Of a stretch of DNA of 64,000 bases, positions 20,545-31,395 are shown one piece after another. The notes under the pieces were generated by a model, which saw nothing but the letters and a program-made list of their open reading frames with translations, made no database searches and was not told the origin of the DNA. The stretch's first letter is position 1. Each line of letters begins with the position of its first letter. This stretch comes from Limnephilus marmoratus (Eukaryota; Arthropoda; Insecta; Trichoptera; Limnephilidae), in contig OU862933.1 of the NCBI GenBank assembly GCA_917880885.1, positions 12,305,679-12,369,678 of the forward strand, in the 5' to 3' direction. A program made the translations under genes and the position numbers.

Positions 20545-20830
20545 CCAAAAGTCAGAGTGGAAGATACTATCAGTATCGCCCTGGTGTAAGACCACCATTC
20601 AGAATTGAAACGTTGCTTGAAAATGGCTTTAGCCGTGTTTAGTGACCAGATCTGAATAGCCAGGTACTTCCCAACCTTCCTCTTCCCCACCTCCTTCCCC
20701 TCCCCACTACCTTCAGCCTCACAACATACCCCAATTGGGGATGCCATAGTCTCACTGGCTCCAGACGGGAGCATCTGAGATTCTTGTGCGGTATTCACTG
20801 TAAAAAAAATAAAAAATAAAATAAAATAAA
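20545..20830 (+). mobile_element. SINE-B copy, 5' truncated
   Basis: It begins at AGAGTGGAAGATACTATCAG and ends GATTCTTGTGCGGTATTCAC followed by an A-rich tail (AAAAAAAATAAAAAATAAAA). It is near-identical to 21446-21722 and 59810-60082 but lacks the tRNA-type head. The long reading frame on its minus strand spans the SINE and is not a gene. Confidence 0.85.
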
Positions 20831-20864
20831 AAAGAATGCATTGTAATCGACAATTTTCAATTTG

Positions 20865-21190
20865 GGATGCGGGAATGGGCACCGCCGCCCGGGGAACCTT
20901 TATTGGATAACCAACACCTCTGCCATAGGTCACCCCAAGTGGTTCGCTACGTTTGGTGATTTACCAGGGGTGCCCGGGTTCATGGGGTGAGATTTGTCTA
21001 GGTCTTAGAGGTGGATAACCAGGACACACTGAACCCCAGATTCCTACCCACCCCTTAAACCCTTTTTCTTCCCAAAACTATCCTCTCCTTCCTTTCCATA
21101 AAAAAACCCTCCACACAGCATCCCCAAAGATGACATAGGCCCTGAGGGAATTTATTTTCCTTAGGGCCTCCTATGTGGAGCTCATATAAA
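20865..21190 (+). mobile_element. SINE-A copy, plus strand
   Basis: It runs from near the 5' end (GGGCACCGCCGCCCGGGGAA), through CCAAGTGGTTCGCTACGTTT and GGGGTGCCCGGGTTCATGGG, to the stem-loop tail GGCCCTGAGG...CCTTAGGGCC and an A-run. The tail stem has a compensable change (CTATGTGG facing CCACACAG). A middle segment present in the copy at 22138-22530 is missing. Confidence 0.85.
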
Positions 21191-21225
21191 AAAAATATAA
21201 AAAAATTTAAAAAAAAACGAGTCTT

Positions 21226-21395
21226 TCTGCTGACAGCGTGGAGGGTCTTTTTGTGGAAATGAAGGAGAGGTAGTCCTGGGAAGGAAAAAGGCGTGAGGGA
21301 AGGGCAGAAATCAGGGGGTCAGTGCGGTGCAAGGTGCAAGGCAATGTTCCGACAGACCACTGCCGGAGAGGTCAAATGGTCTCCTTCAACCAGGT
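21226..21395 (-). mobile_element. SINE-A internal fragment, minus strand
   Basis: GTGGAGGGTCTTTTTGTGGAA and the following words match the middle of the SINE-A copies at 63360-63500 and 4600-4760. The stem-loop tail is mostly lost. Confidence 0.65.
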
Positions 21396-21399
21396 CTAT

Positions 21400-21722
21400 T
21401 TCACAATTAATTCATTTAAAATAATATATAGTATATTTGCGGCATGTTCCAGAGTGGAAGATACTATTAGTATCGCCCTGGTGTAAGACCACCATTCAGA
21501 ATTGAAACGTTGCTTGAAAATGGCTTTAGCCGTGTTTAGTGACCAGATCTGAATAGCCAGGTACTTCCCAACCTTCCTCTTCCCCACCTCCTTCCCCTCC
21601 CCACTACCTTCAGCCTCACAACATACCCCAATTGGGGATGCCATAGTCTCACTGGCTCCAGACGGGAGCAGTTGAGATTCTTGTGCGGTATTCACTATAA
21701 AAAAAAAAAAAAAAAAAAAAAG
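21400..21722 (+). mobile_element. SINE-B copy
   Basis: From TTTCACAATTAATTCATTT to the A-tail it matches 59765-60082 almost base for base, including TATAGTATATTTGCGGCATG. The tRNA-like head is missing. The tail is a pure A-run of about 22. Confidence 0.85.
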
Positions 21723-21850
21723 TCTCTAGCGATCTGGCCTGCCATGCGCTTGGTGGGCAGACGCACACGCCACCAAGATTCGGAAAACATCACCACATGA
21801 ACCCGGACATATCTGCTAAATCACCAAACGTAGCGAGATGCAAACGACTT
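21723..21850 (-). mobile_element. SINE-A 5' fragment, minus strand
   Basis: GCTAAATCACCAAACGTAGCGA and CATGAACCCGGACA match the head of SINE-A in inverse orientation, with a partly different body (GGTGGGCAGACGCA matches GCGTCTGCCCACC of the 22138-22530 copy). Confidence 0.6.
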
Positions 21851-22137
21851 ATGAAAATTACAACGTAAGCCAGTGACAGTGGAAATCTTTGTCTCCTTTA
21901 CCTTCAAGAGTTGCAGAATATATTTAAAACCCTTAGATCCCTTTCATATCCTTATCTCTATCCAGGCTTTGATGACGTACGTGGTCGAGACTTACCCCTC
22001 AACGATAAATCCGGAGACAGTGGGTTGAAATTCGGGCGAGCGCAAGTAATTTTTATATAATTTATTTTTGTTGCTTCATAATGTTAATTCATTTAATTCG
22101 TATAAACATTTACGACACAAACATTACAATACAATAG
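21851..22137. other. Unassigned spacer
   Basis: A short spacer between SINE fragments. Nothing is recognised in it. Confidence 0.4.
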
Positions 22138-22530
22138 GTCACACCAAGTGGTTAACTACGTTTGGTGACTTAGCAGGGGTGCCCGGGTTCATGGGGTGAG
22201 GTTTGTCCTGGTCTTGGCGGCGGATGCGTCTGCCCACCTGCTGCGTGGCGGGCCGGATCGAGAGAGACTGGTTGAGGGAGGTCTTTTGACCCTTGACTCT
22301 CTCAACCCACCGCCTTGCACCGCAGTGGGAGGGATGGATTCATACGTCTGTAACACCTGGGCACACTGACCCCAAGATTCTGACTCTCCCCTCTTACATT
22401 TTTCCTTCCCGCGTCTTTCTCTCCTTCCTTTCCCTTAAAAGACCCTCCACACAGCATCCCCAAAGATGACACAGGCCCTGAGGGGATTTATTTTCCCCAG
22501 GGCCTCCTGTGTGGAGCTAATGTAAAAAAA
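22138..22530 (+). mobile_element. SINE-A copy, longest body, plus strand
   Basis: This copy keeps the middle segment (TGCGTCTGCCCACC..., GCGGGCCGGATCGAGAGAG) and the full 3' structure. The outer stem is CTCCACACAG/CTGTGTGGAG (10 bp) and the inner stem is GGCCCTGAGG/CCCAGGGCC, followed by CTAATGTAAAAAAAA. The last ~90 bases match the 3' end of the LINE at 10171-10813. The very 5' end is missing. I cannot identify A- and B-box promoter elements with confidence. Confidence 0.85.
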
Positions 22531-22544
22531 ATACACACACACAG

Positions 22545-23271
22545 TTATAGCCCAGTCAGTGGGGAGTTTTACCTTACAAAAGGTCGTGTAGTAGCGATTT
22601 TGATATATGTTATTAAAATTAGGACAAAAAAATTTCGACCTTGGGGGGGTCGAGCTCGAGCCGCCATCTTGGATTGAAGGTGCCAAAATTTAGTTTTTTT
22701 CAAATAATTCCTCAGCGGTTAATTTTGTTTGAATTTTTTTTATAAATCTAATATATAATGACTTACAGCGGTAGAAAGAAGAAAATTTTGACTAAAAATC
22801 GTAAAACTCAAGTTTTCATGATAAATTTTGTAAGAACATATTACACAATATCATTTTAACGTATTTCAACAACACATATAGCTAAATCTATTTCAAATTA
22901 CAGTAATTTTTCGTGTTACATAGAGGAGAGAAAAAGACGGCAACATACTGCGTGCCTGCAGTCCTGACTGCAGCGTTGCCACTTGCCACCTCAGCGCCTA
23001 TATTGCTACAGGCTAGGATCCCACTATGACAAACCCGACGTCATCGAGTGCATGGATGAAACTAATTTATAGTGATAATGAACGTTTAGTAAGCCTTAAA
23101 AAGCTGGTCTGCCAGTGGGTCTTCATTGAGAATACGAATGAAAACAACATGATGCAAAACCAGAAGACATAGCAGATGAAGGACCCAATCTAACAACATA
23201 TATATCACAATCGCTACTACACAACCTTTTGCAAGCTAAAGCCCTTTTTTATCCCCCACTGACTGGACTAT
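22545..23271. mobile_element. Inverted-repeat DNA element (~725 bp)
   Basis: TATAGCCCAGTCAGTGGGGA with downstream AAAAGGTCGTGTAGTAGCGA is mirrored at the right end by TCGCTACTACACAACCTTTT and TCCCCCACTGACTGGACTAT. The inverted repeats are ~75 bp, with an internal length difference. The interior has no transposase-like frame. The target duplication is not readable with certainty; the flanks resemble TTA/TAA. Confidence 0.7.
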
Positions 23272-23274
23272 TAC

Positions 23275-23365
23275 CTCAATAATTGTGGATGCCATAGTCT
23301 TACTGGCTTCAGATCGTTTGTAGCAGTCGTAACTCTTGTATAAAATAAGTATAATATTCACGTGT
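23275..23365 (+). mobile_element. SINE-B 3' fragment
   Basis: GTGGATGCCATAGTCTTACTGG and the following words match SINE-B's tail region (GGGGATGCCATAGTCTCACTGG) with substitutions. It lies immediately right of the 22545-23271 element. Confidence 0.7.
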
Positions 23366-24250
23366 AAAATAAGGCCTCCGTGTATATTAATATATTCTAC
23401 GTTTATGCCATGGTTGTAATTTTTTCCTTATTTGATATGGCAAATGCTTTTAGTGGAAATTTTAGTTAGAAGCCCAAAGGGAGGTCGACATTTTGCAGTA
23501 AAAGGTCTTGATCAAACGTCTCCAACAACGGTTTGGGAATATTATTATCTAAAGTGATATTTTTAGTGGGGAGGACTGAATACACAAGAATATTTTATTG
23601 CTCAAGGCCCAAGAGTATGTATCCAACTTTAACAAAGAAATGTATATTTAGACTTTGACAGTAACATAACCATCAATCATGTAATTCTCCTTATACCTTT
23701 TTATATGTCAAGAAAAAACGTCAAAATAAAACGTACCTCAAAATAATGTATTAGCAAGGAGTGAAAACGTACGGTTATTTTGTCACATTTGCGCCAATGT
23801 TTTACGCAGCACTGGCGCAAGAAGTAAACAAAAAATTGTGGCTTCGGTTTAATGGAGGAAGGGGGAAGTGTGCGGGGAGGGCTGAGATGAGGAAATGTGT
23901 GGGGAGAGGGTAGGGATGGGAAGGAGGGAGAAAGCAGGACCTGAAAGAAGGGGTGGTTTTCTGCAGCTGTTTCGGTTTACGAGAACCGTAAACGCGCGAT
24001 AAGGGATGGCCGTAAGGGTAGGACAATGATGAAAGAAATACTAACAAAGAAATATTATTTTCCATGTTAAAATAGTGACATAATTAGACTATATACAAAA
24101 CTTTTTTTAAGGTTACCGCGCAGATGTTTTAACTCCCCGGAACCGGGGGGAACGGCACTCCCCTTTTGTTGAATGTTGTAAGATTGGAGGAAGTGTAGAA
24201 GAGCGTAAAATTTAGAAATAACTTTATTATCGAGATGTGATCACTAAACC
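23366..24250. other. Unassigned sequence with a G-rich strip
   Basis: No gene is recognised. A purine-rich strip at about 23850-23945 (GGAGGAAGGGGGAAG, GGGGAGAGGG) recalls the G-rich interior of the Helitron-like elements at 32500 and 55900, but without their ends the link is only suggestive. Confidence 0.35.
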
Positions 24251-24780
24251 TAGGAATGCAAGGTTTTTAAAAATATCGATATATCGATATCGATAAATAT
24301 CGAATTAAGTCGATATTGATATATCGATATATCGGTCTATTAGGCCGATATATCGATATTTCTTCTTTTTTTAAAAGCCTATAGAAATCCAATGTAGTTT
24401 TAGTTATATCAAACGTTTATCGATTATGTATGGATATATTTTTTTATACTAACCTACGTGAATAATCACAAAATTTCGATAGGTATATAAACTGTGTTTT
24501 TTATTTATAAATTTATTTAAAATATCTATTAATTCCAGTATTTTGTACTAGCTATCGTAACTATTTATTAATTAACTATGTATTAAATAGTAACATTTAC
24601 TGTCTGCTTCCTTGTAGCCGGTTTCTGCTTTGAGTTATGGTGGCTTCTGCCTTTGAAAAACGATTATTATTTTCCATATTTCGATACGATATATTGAGTT
24701 TTTCGATATTGGTATATCGATATTTTTAGGGGTCGATATATCGATATTTATCGGATTTCCGATACATCGTTGCATCCCAA
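24251..24780. mobile_element. Non-autonomous hAT-type element with 8-bp target duplication
   Basis: The element starts TAGGAATGCAA and ends TTGCATCCCAA, imperfect inverted ends of the TAGGGATGCAA type. It is flanked by the perfect 8-bp duplication ACTAAACC at 24243-24250 and 24781-24788, the length expected of hAT transposases (family knowledge). Subterminal regions on both sides are packed with ATATCGATAT words, which pair between the ends. The 530-bp body has no coding capacity. Confidence 0.85.
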
Positions 24781-24824
24781 ACTAAACCGGTCTGAATCTA
24801 TCTGAAGCGATCCCATTTCATTTG

Positions 24825-24990
24825 ACGGCCTCTATGGTTAAGTAGTTACGATTTACGATTCTTGACTTCGATCCTGAGAGATCACGGGTTCGAATCATGT
24901 AAATTTGTTTTGTTCTGATGATGAACACTGTAAAGCTGTCCGAGACGTAGATTAAAGAAAGAGGCAGCGCAATACTCGTAATAATACATA
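24825..24990 (+). mobile_element. tRNA-derived SINE (SINE-C) fused to a hammerhead-like body
   Basis: The head has an A-box-like TGGTTAAGTAGTT and a B-box GGGTTCGAATC (24886-24896) at tRNA spacing. The body then reads CTGATGA (24915-24921), AACACTGTAAAGCTGTCC, GAGA and CGTAGA, and then GAGGCAGCGCAA. The same order, with GAAACGTTGG and GGAGGCAGCGCAACACGGC, occurs at 58880-58990 and 61183-61262. Here GAAA is changed to GAGA, so a ribozyme would be inactive. Confidence 0.6.
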
Positions 24991-26421
24991 CATTAATCAC
25001 GAATCACGCTAATGGTATCGCAATCGTTTGGGAAAATTTCACTCCCGCTTCTTCTGAACTACTTTTGTTCGTTGTTCCAACAATGCTCGTGAATTATTAG
25101 ATTTGCTCATAAATCAATCATAATATGTTACATCGGCAAATCCTCTACGATCCTCTCATCTTGAAGACATCGGAGGAGAGAAGCAAAAAGAGCCGAAAGG
25201 GCAAGAAAAGCTGGCTGACTCTCCTAAGTGATGAAAAGAGCGACTCTGAATTTAAACGAAAGTAAGCTACAATTTAGTCCAAGTGAGGATTCGACGTTTT
25301 ACAGGTGAGATGTTTTTTACTGCATTTTTTGCAAAAGTTTCGCTCCGTCTTTGATGGGATTAGATCGAATGTATGAAAGTTTATTCGCTTTGAATGGTGG
25401 GGCTTATTACATCCTTGGTCCATATGTCTTACAATGCATACTTATTTTATTTTAAAAACACGTAAATTTCAAATCAATTTAATTCTTAAGTCAGTTAAAT
25501 TATCACGCAAACATCCATTCCAAAAATCACAAATAAATACGGGCAACGAACATACAACGATTTTATCTTTTACGTACTGTATTCAACATGATGCCAATGC
25601 ATATAAAAAGCGAGTACAAATGCAAGTGCAAGCAAATTGCCCCACTTAACTAAATAAAAGTACTGAAAAAATTGTTAAGATAGATCAAATTTTGATATTT
25701 TGTCTAAACACCTACCTTAGATTATGCCTAATTTTATGCATGTAATCTTGCGTATAAATATGTCTATAAATGTATTTGAGTATGTTGTGTGCCTTGAGTG
25801 TGTGTACGCCGATGAGCATGTCTTTAATCTATCTTTAATAATAGCAATAAACCAACTGTTTAATTATATATTTTTAACAAACCGGTTTCACCTTCATATG
25901 CACCTTCATGAGGAAAATATATTTTATTCACATTAAAATATTTGGTTGTTTGGTGAAAAATATATAAAGTTAACAAAATTATTTTAATTTTATTATTTTA
26001 ATTATGTATTTCCACAAAGCATTTGCTTCGTGTGAACATTTTGTATCAATCTGTCTGTTTTCTTTATTATGGTTTCTTGTTATTAGACGTAATGAAGAAT
26101 TTTTTTTTTAATTAAATTCAAAAAATCCTTTGATCTTTCAAATGAATTCTAACATTAATAATTTAATTCAATGATATCAATTTTCAAAATTCTCTCGTTT
26201 CCACGGTTCACTCATTAATTACTCGGTTCCTTGTTCAACAGCACATGCAGCAGGAACCCTTTTGGCTGACCGAAGAATCGGCTCGCTGGTTTCGTTATCA
26301 CATTTTATTTAAAATCTGGGGTTCCTTTCTTGGACCATGAGAATCCTGTCACATTATCCAATCGTGGACTTTTACTGACTTGAGCTTTAGAGACAACATT
26401 CACAAGACCATTCTAAAACTA
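24991..26421. other. Unassigned sequence
   Basis: No domain-bearing frame is seen. Short frames at 25434-25649 and 25724-25936 are AT-rich and unconvincing. A splice-donor-like ACAGGTGAG at about 25301 is not supported by an exon. Confidence 0.35.
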
Positions 26422-26871
26422 TTAACCCTCCGCCCGTCGCGCCTTTTTTGTAACGTGAGGTGTCGCGTAGGGTCGCTTAGGACCCCAAAAATAAATATGA
26501 TTAAATTGTTGTTGTAGCCTACATTTTATATGTTATTTTAACTTACAGTACTAAACTGTCACTCGTCAAGTAAGATCATGTCTTACCAGTAGGAAAATTG
26601 CATTTAAAAAGCGCCAAAATGCCCTCCGTATGATGAGAAAATGTTTCCATTACACGGCAAACATTAGTAAAAGTGAAGAAATAAGATTTAATTTATATGT
26701 ACACACAAATTACTTATTATTATCGATTAATATAAGCAATACAATTGCATTCCAGTGCTACAACAGTGCGGTCGTATAGTTTCGTTATAGTGCACTGCCT
26801 CGAGTATCGAGTATTGTTCTACACTTCGTACCTAAAGTACCTCGTCCGGGCGGGCGGGTATTAGAAAGAAC

Positions 26872-27933
26872 ATGGATGACATTCTCGAAGATATTAAGAG
26901 CGATATTGCGAAGATCACATCTGTTAAAGATTCAAGAATAAAACTGAGTTTGGAGAACAACTTAAAGAAACTAGAAGAACAAATTAAAGTAGAAAATCTT
27001 ATCCTACAAAAAAAAATTATTAATCTACAAGAGCAAATTATAACAAACAATGAACACTATAATGAGAAATTAGAAAGTTTTGTGACAAAAAATATAAAAA
27101 CATATGCGCAAGCCACAACAATGAATAAAATCGAGAAACAAACTCCACAAAAACACGCCATCATAATATCAACAACTAAAAACTTGAAGGCTGAAGAAAT
27201 GAGAAAAAGAATCGAAAAAAACATAGATGTAACTAAAATGCAAGTTGGTGTAACTGAATTTAAAAAAATTTGTGATCAAAAACTCATAATCTCATGTTTA
27301 AAAAAAGAAGACGCACAAAAATTGGTCACCAAAATAAATGGAACATTCGGCGAAGACATCAACGCTGAAGAAACAAAAAAGAGAAAACCAATAATGATCG
27401 TAAAAAGATTGCAATCAAATTTAACAGAGGATGAAATTGTTTTAGGCATAACCCAGCAAAATGAGGGTTTACAAAGTTACTGTAAAGATGATTTTAAACT
27501 CATAAAAGAAATCAAACTAAAAAAATTCGACCAACAAAGAACGTCCCAACAAGATGTATCAAACTACTTAATACAAACGTCAGGAGCCATTGGAAAAATC
27601 CTTCTTAACTTTGGAAAAATAAACATAAAATACCAAAGAGTCCCAATTGACGACCTTAACCCTCTGACGCAGTGTTACCACTGCTTGAAATATGGACACA
27701 CTGCCCTAAGATGCCTTAACAGAACACAGCCACCTACCTGCCCCCATTGTGCACAAGACCATACCCTAGAAAAATGCACAGAGAGAAACAATAAACCAAT
27801 CTGCTACAACTGTTCCAGCAACAATAAAAAATTCAGGGCGAACATCCTGGACGACCACCGTGCTGATAGCATCAATTGCACATACAGACACAAAATGCTT
27901 CAAATTGCCAAAGAGAGAATAGATTATGAATGA
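26872..27933 (+). CDS. LINE ORF1 (gag-like nucleic-acid-binding protein)
   Basis: The frame of 353 residues is open. Residues ~15-65 are Lys/Glu/Leu-rich and fit a coiled coil (NNLKKLEEQIKVENLILQKK). The middle is lysine-rich and may hold an RNA-binding fold. Near the C-terminus lie zinc knuckles: CYHCLKYGHTALRC (268-281), CPHCAQDHTLEKC (290-302), and a third Cys cluster from CYNC (311) to the Cys at 336. Such proteins coat LINE RNA (family knowledge). It is followed after 135 bp by ORF2. ORF1 is intact although ORF2 is broken. Confidence 0.85.
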   Translation: MDDILEDIKSDIAKITSVKDSRIKLSLENNLKKLEEQIKVENLILQKKIINLQEQIITNNEHYNEKLESFVTKNIKTYAQATTMNKIEKQTPQKHAIIISTTKNLKAEEMRKRIEKNIDVTKMQVGVTEFKKICDQKLIISCLKKEDAQKLVTKINGTFGEDINAEETKKRKPIMIVKRLQSNLTEDEIVLGITQQNEGLQSYCKDDFKLIKEIKLKKFDQQRTSQQDVSNYLIQTSGAIGKILLNFGKINIKYQRVPIDDLNPLTQCYHCLKYGHTALRCLNRTQPPTCPHCAQDHTLEKCTERNNKPICYNCSSNNKKFRANILDDHRADSINCTYRHKMLQIAKERIDYE

Positions 27934-28068
27934 AATTTCACAACTATTATTAGTGATAAAAAAAAAAACACAAAGGCTCTCAAAAAATCCGTCCTCCAGA
28001 AAATCTTATCCCAAATAAACAAATGTATTCATGGCCACTAATGCATTCATTATTATTATTTCTTCGAT

Positions 28069-28996
28069 ATGGATGATTTCGTGATAAATGCTATAGATAA
28101 AACCATGTCAATAGACGAAAGAATATATACATCAGTGAACGAAACAAACAACATTTTAGCGATGAATCCCGAAGTTAGCTTGATCATATTTCATATGAAT
28201 GTAAGAAGCATCGAACGTCATTTAGACGAACTCCTGGTAACAATAAAATCACTTAACAGACTGGACTGCATAATATTAACAGACTCACTCATCGAGCGAT
28301 ATAAACTATAATATTCCGGGTTATACATACTATGCAACAAATACCCGAATTAACAAGAACAGCGGAATCGCAATATTTGTCTCAAATAAATATGTCGTGA
28401 CTTTTAACAGAGAAATTCACATGCACAATGTAAACGTCCTAAATATGGAAATCCGTTACCAAAAGTATACCTTCAGCATATTCGCTATATATAGAACTCA
28501 TGCCTCAATATTACCGATATATGTAGATGAACTAAAACGCATTCTTCTTGCGAACAGAAATAAGAAAACCATTGTTATCGGAGACATAAACCTGAATATA
28601 GCAAATGATTACTCGTCTTATGATAAAGATAATTATCTTAATATGATGGCAGAATTAAATTATATATCATGTATTAATTCATTTACGAGAATTATTCCAG
28701 GTCAACGACCTTCGTGCCTAGATCATGTTTTTACAAATATTCAAGACATAAAAAACATAGCATCTGCAGTTCTACAAACGACAATCACTGATCATTTCGG
28801 GTGCATTTTTACGTACAATTATGAAAAAAAATATTCACCATTAACTACCCGAATTCCGGAGAATGAAAGCGGCCGACGAAAAACGCTCAACATAAATGCC
28901 CTAGTACATAATAAGAGAAATGGCACGATATTTTTAATTGTAATGATACGAATGAATGCTTCGAACTATTTGAAAAAAAATTATCAATGCACGTAA
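28069..28996 (+). pseudogene. LINE ORF2, APE-type endonuclease part
   Basis: Frame 28069-28311 starts MDDFVINAIDK and holds SLIIFHMNVRSIERHLDEL, matching the N-terminal strand of APE-type nucleases (N for metal and DNA contacts). After a frameshift near 28300, frame 28397-28996 holds the conserved boxes IVIGDINLNI, SCLDHVFTN and TTITDHFGCI, the D-N, D-H and DH catalytic motifs. A further frameshift near 28985 leads to the RT part. The expected Glu box sits where the first break occurs. It nicks target DNA in active relatives and is dead here. Confidence 0.8.
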
Positions 28997-30981
28997 GTAC
29001 TGCACATTCTATTGATTCCAGAAAACAATCATCAAAATTTAAACCGGTTAAACCATGGATAACTTTTGGATTAATTGTATCAATCAGACACAAAGAAGCA
29101 ATATACAAAAAATTAATCCAACAACCTACAAACGAAACCTTAAAAGAATACCTAAAAGCATACAAAAACAAACTAATATATTTAATAAAAAACACAAAAG
29201 AAAACTATTTTCGGCGAAAACTAGAAGCAACGGAGAACGATGCAAAAAAAGTCTGGAACGTTGTAAATGAAATTATAGATAAGAAAAAACATAAAAAAAA
29301 TGATATACATAGTATTACACATAATAATATCAAAATACGATGCGAAGAAAATCCATCAGCTGCTGCTAACATATTTAACAACTTTTTTGCAAATGTAGGC
29401 AAAAATCTTGCAAATCAAATACAAAAAATACCGTCTAATAACGAACAGAACATTAACGTCAATATCATAAACAAAATTGACATGTTTCCCCTTAATTCAG
29501 CCCAGGAAATCGAACACATCATTTCAAGCATGAAGGGAAGATCGGCACCAGGTTTCGATGGAATTACTGTCGAAACACTAAAAGCTATCAAAAAACATAT
29601 TTCAAAACCATTGACGCATTTAATCAATATTAGTCTTCAAAGCGGAATATTCCCAACGATATATAAACAAACCATCATCACTCCAATTCATAAATCTGGC
29701 AACCCAGAAGAAGTGACAAATTATCGTCCAATATCGCTGATTTAAAACATTGCCAAAATCTTTGAAAAAATTATCAAAAAAAGATTAACCGAATTTATTA
29801 ACAAAAATAACCTAATTCACGATAACCAATATGGATTTATGAAAACTAGAAGTACCCAAGATGCGATTGCCAAATTATCGAACATTATTCAGAACACATT
29901 AGACAAATCTTTGAAATGCCTCGGAATCTTCATAGATCTTAAAAAAGCTTTCGATAGTATTTCTCATGATAAACTTATTAAAAAATTAAACTGTGTTGGG
30001 ATAAACGATAAAGCTCTAAAATGGATAAAAAGCTATTTATTTGAACGACACCAAGTAGTCAAGATAAACAACTCCCTAAGTCTACCACTAACAGGTAATT
30101 TTGGGATTCCTCAAGGCACAGTCCTAGGCCCCCTACTATTTATAATATATGTCAACGATATCTTTAAACTACCACTTAACGCAGACATAATATCATATGC
30201 CGATGACACAGCTATCATAGTGAATGGGATCGACTGGAATAGAGTAAACGAACAAGCAAATAATATCATGAACATCTTAAAACATTGGTTTGACACAAAT
30301 CTTCTCTCATTGAACACTAACAAAACATACTACATACACTTCTCAATCAACAAACTAAAAACACTCCCCGACACTAAAATAATTATCCACAATTACAAAT
30401 GTAATAAAATCACATGTATCCAAGGCTGTTCAACATTGAAATCAGTACCAGAAATTAAATATCTCGGAGTGATAATAGAACAACATATGAAGTGGAAGAG
30501 CCATATCTGTGAATTGGTTAAGCGTATCAGAAAGTGTATATATATATTCATAAGATTAAGAAATATTTTAAAACTCAACAATCTAAAAAGAGTATACTAT
30601 GCACTAATCCAGTCTTTAATTCAATATGGAATAATTGGATGGGGGGGGTCATACAACAATATTCTAACCCCTGTCAAAGTGATCCAGAAACAAATCATTA
30701 AAGTAATCCTAAAGAAACCCTCCACTTATCCAACAGAAACGCTTTTCGCAGATTTCACGGTGCCTCGAGTTGAGAATATCTTCAAGAAAAATGCAATTAT
30801 CCAAATTTACAAAGATAATATCATCAAGAAATTTGAAACTCACCAATCAAAAAGATATGAAGACAACATCAAAACACCAAAATTTAATACCAAACTAATG
30901 CAAAACAATTATGTCTATTTAGGAATAAAGTTTTTCAACAACCTTCCCATTGAAATAAAAAAAAACCAAAGAAATCAATAA
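28987..30981 (+). pseudogene. LINE ORF2, reverse transcriptase part
   Basis: Two frames in register (28987-29745 and 29839-30981) are separated by an in-frame TAA. The first has GRSAPGFDGITVE, then ITPIHKSG and TNYRPISLI. The second has QYGFMKTRSTQDAI, IDLKKAFDSISH (motif A), GIPQGTVLGPLLF (motif B) and ISYADDTAII (the YADD catalytic box), then the thumb and LGIKFFNNLPIEIK near the end. All RT motifs are present, so decay is recent. The last residues run out of frame in an A8 tract near 30960. There is no RNase H domain. Confidence 0.85.
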
Positions 30982-31395
30982 ACTGAAACTCAAACTGAAG
31001 CTACACTTCATCAGGAATAATTAACTAAATAATTACCTGTTTTTCTCTTTCTTTCTATTTATTTTTAATACATATTCATCTCTATTTTATTTAGATTTTT
31101 CGAATTTCTCCTAAGTGCACAATAACCGTATGTAACCGTATCCTATGTATGTACACCTACACATTTAGATGATCCAGAAGTCTCAATTTATCCTATTATA
31201 TACTTACTTATTACATAATGTTGTTCTATTTCAGTTATAATTAGTGTAACTCGCTCATCAAGCACAAGAACTAGCTTCTTCTTTGGTGAGATTGCAATGT
31301 TTAAATAATTTCTGTACCGCTATGTAATTTCCATAACTCCACTGTACAATTATATAACTATATTAAATAAATAAAAAAAAAAAAAAAAAAAAAAA

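Larger units (their letters stand above)
26750..31395 (+). mobile_element. Nearly full-length jockey/CR1-like LINE, inactivated
   Basis: The order is 5' UTR, ORF1 (26872-27933), a 135-bp gap, ORF2 (from 28069) with APE-type endonuclease and reverse transcriptase, a ~400-bp 3' UTR, and a poly-A of about 23 ending at 31395. The 5' boundary is uncertain; I place it roughly before the GC-richer stretch at 26820. No target duplication could be read. ORF2 has two frameshifts near 28300 and 28985, an in-frame TAA near 29743 and a frameshift in an A-run near 30960. It therefore cannot make a working enzyme. Confidence 0.85.

Noticed and set aside
20472..20933. 153-residue minus-strand open frame, repeated as 21396-21695 and 59762-60097
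   Set aside because: These frames are the reverse reading of SINE-B copies. They end wherever the SINE ends, and their similarity is explained by the SINE itself.
25290..25310. Exon ending at ACAGGTGAG
   Set aside because: A single splice-donor-like word without a supported coding frame before it.
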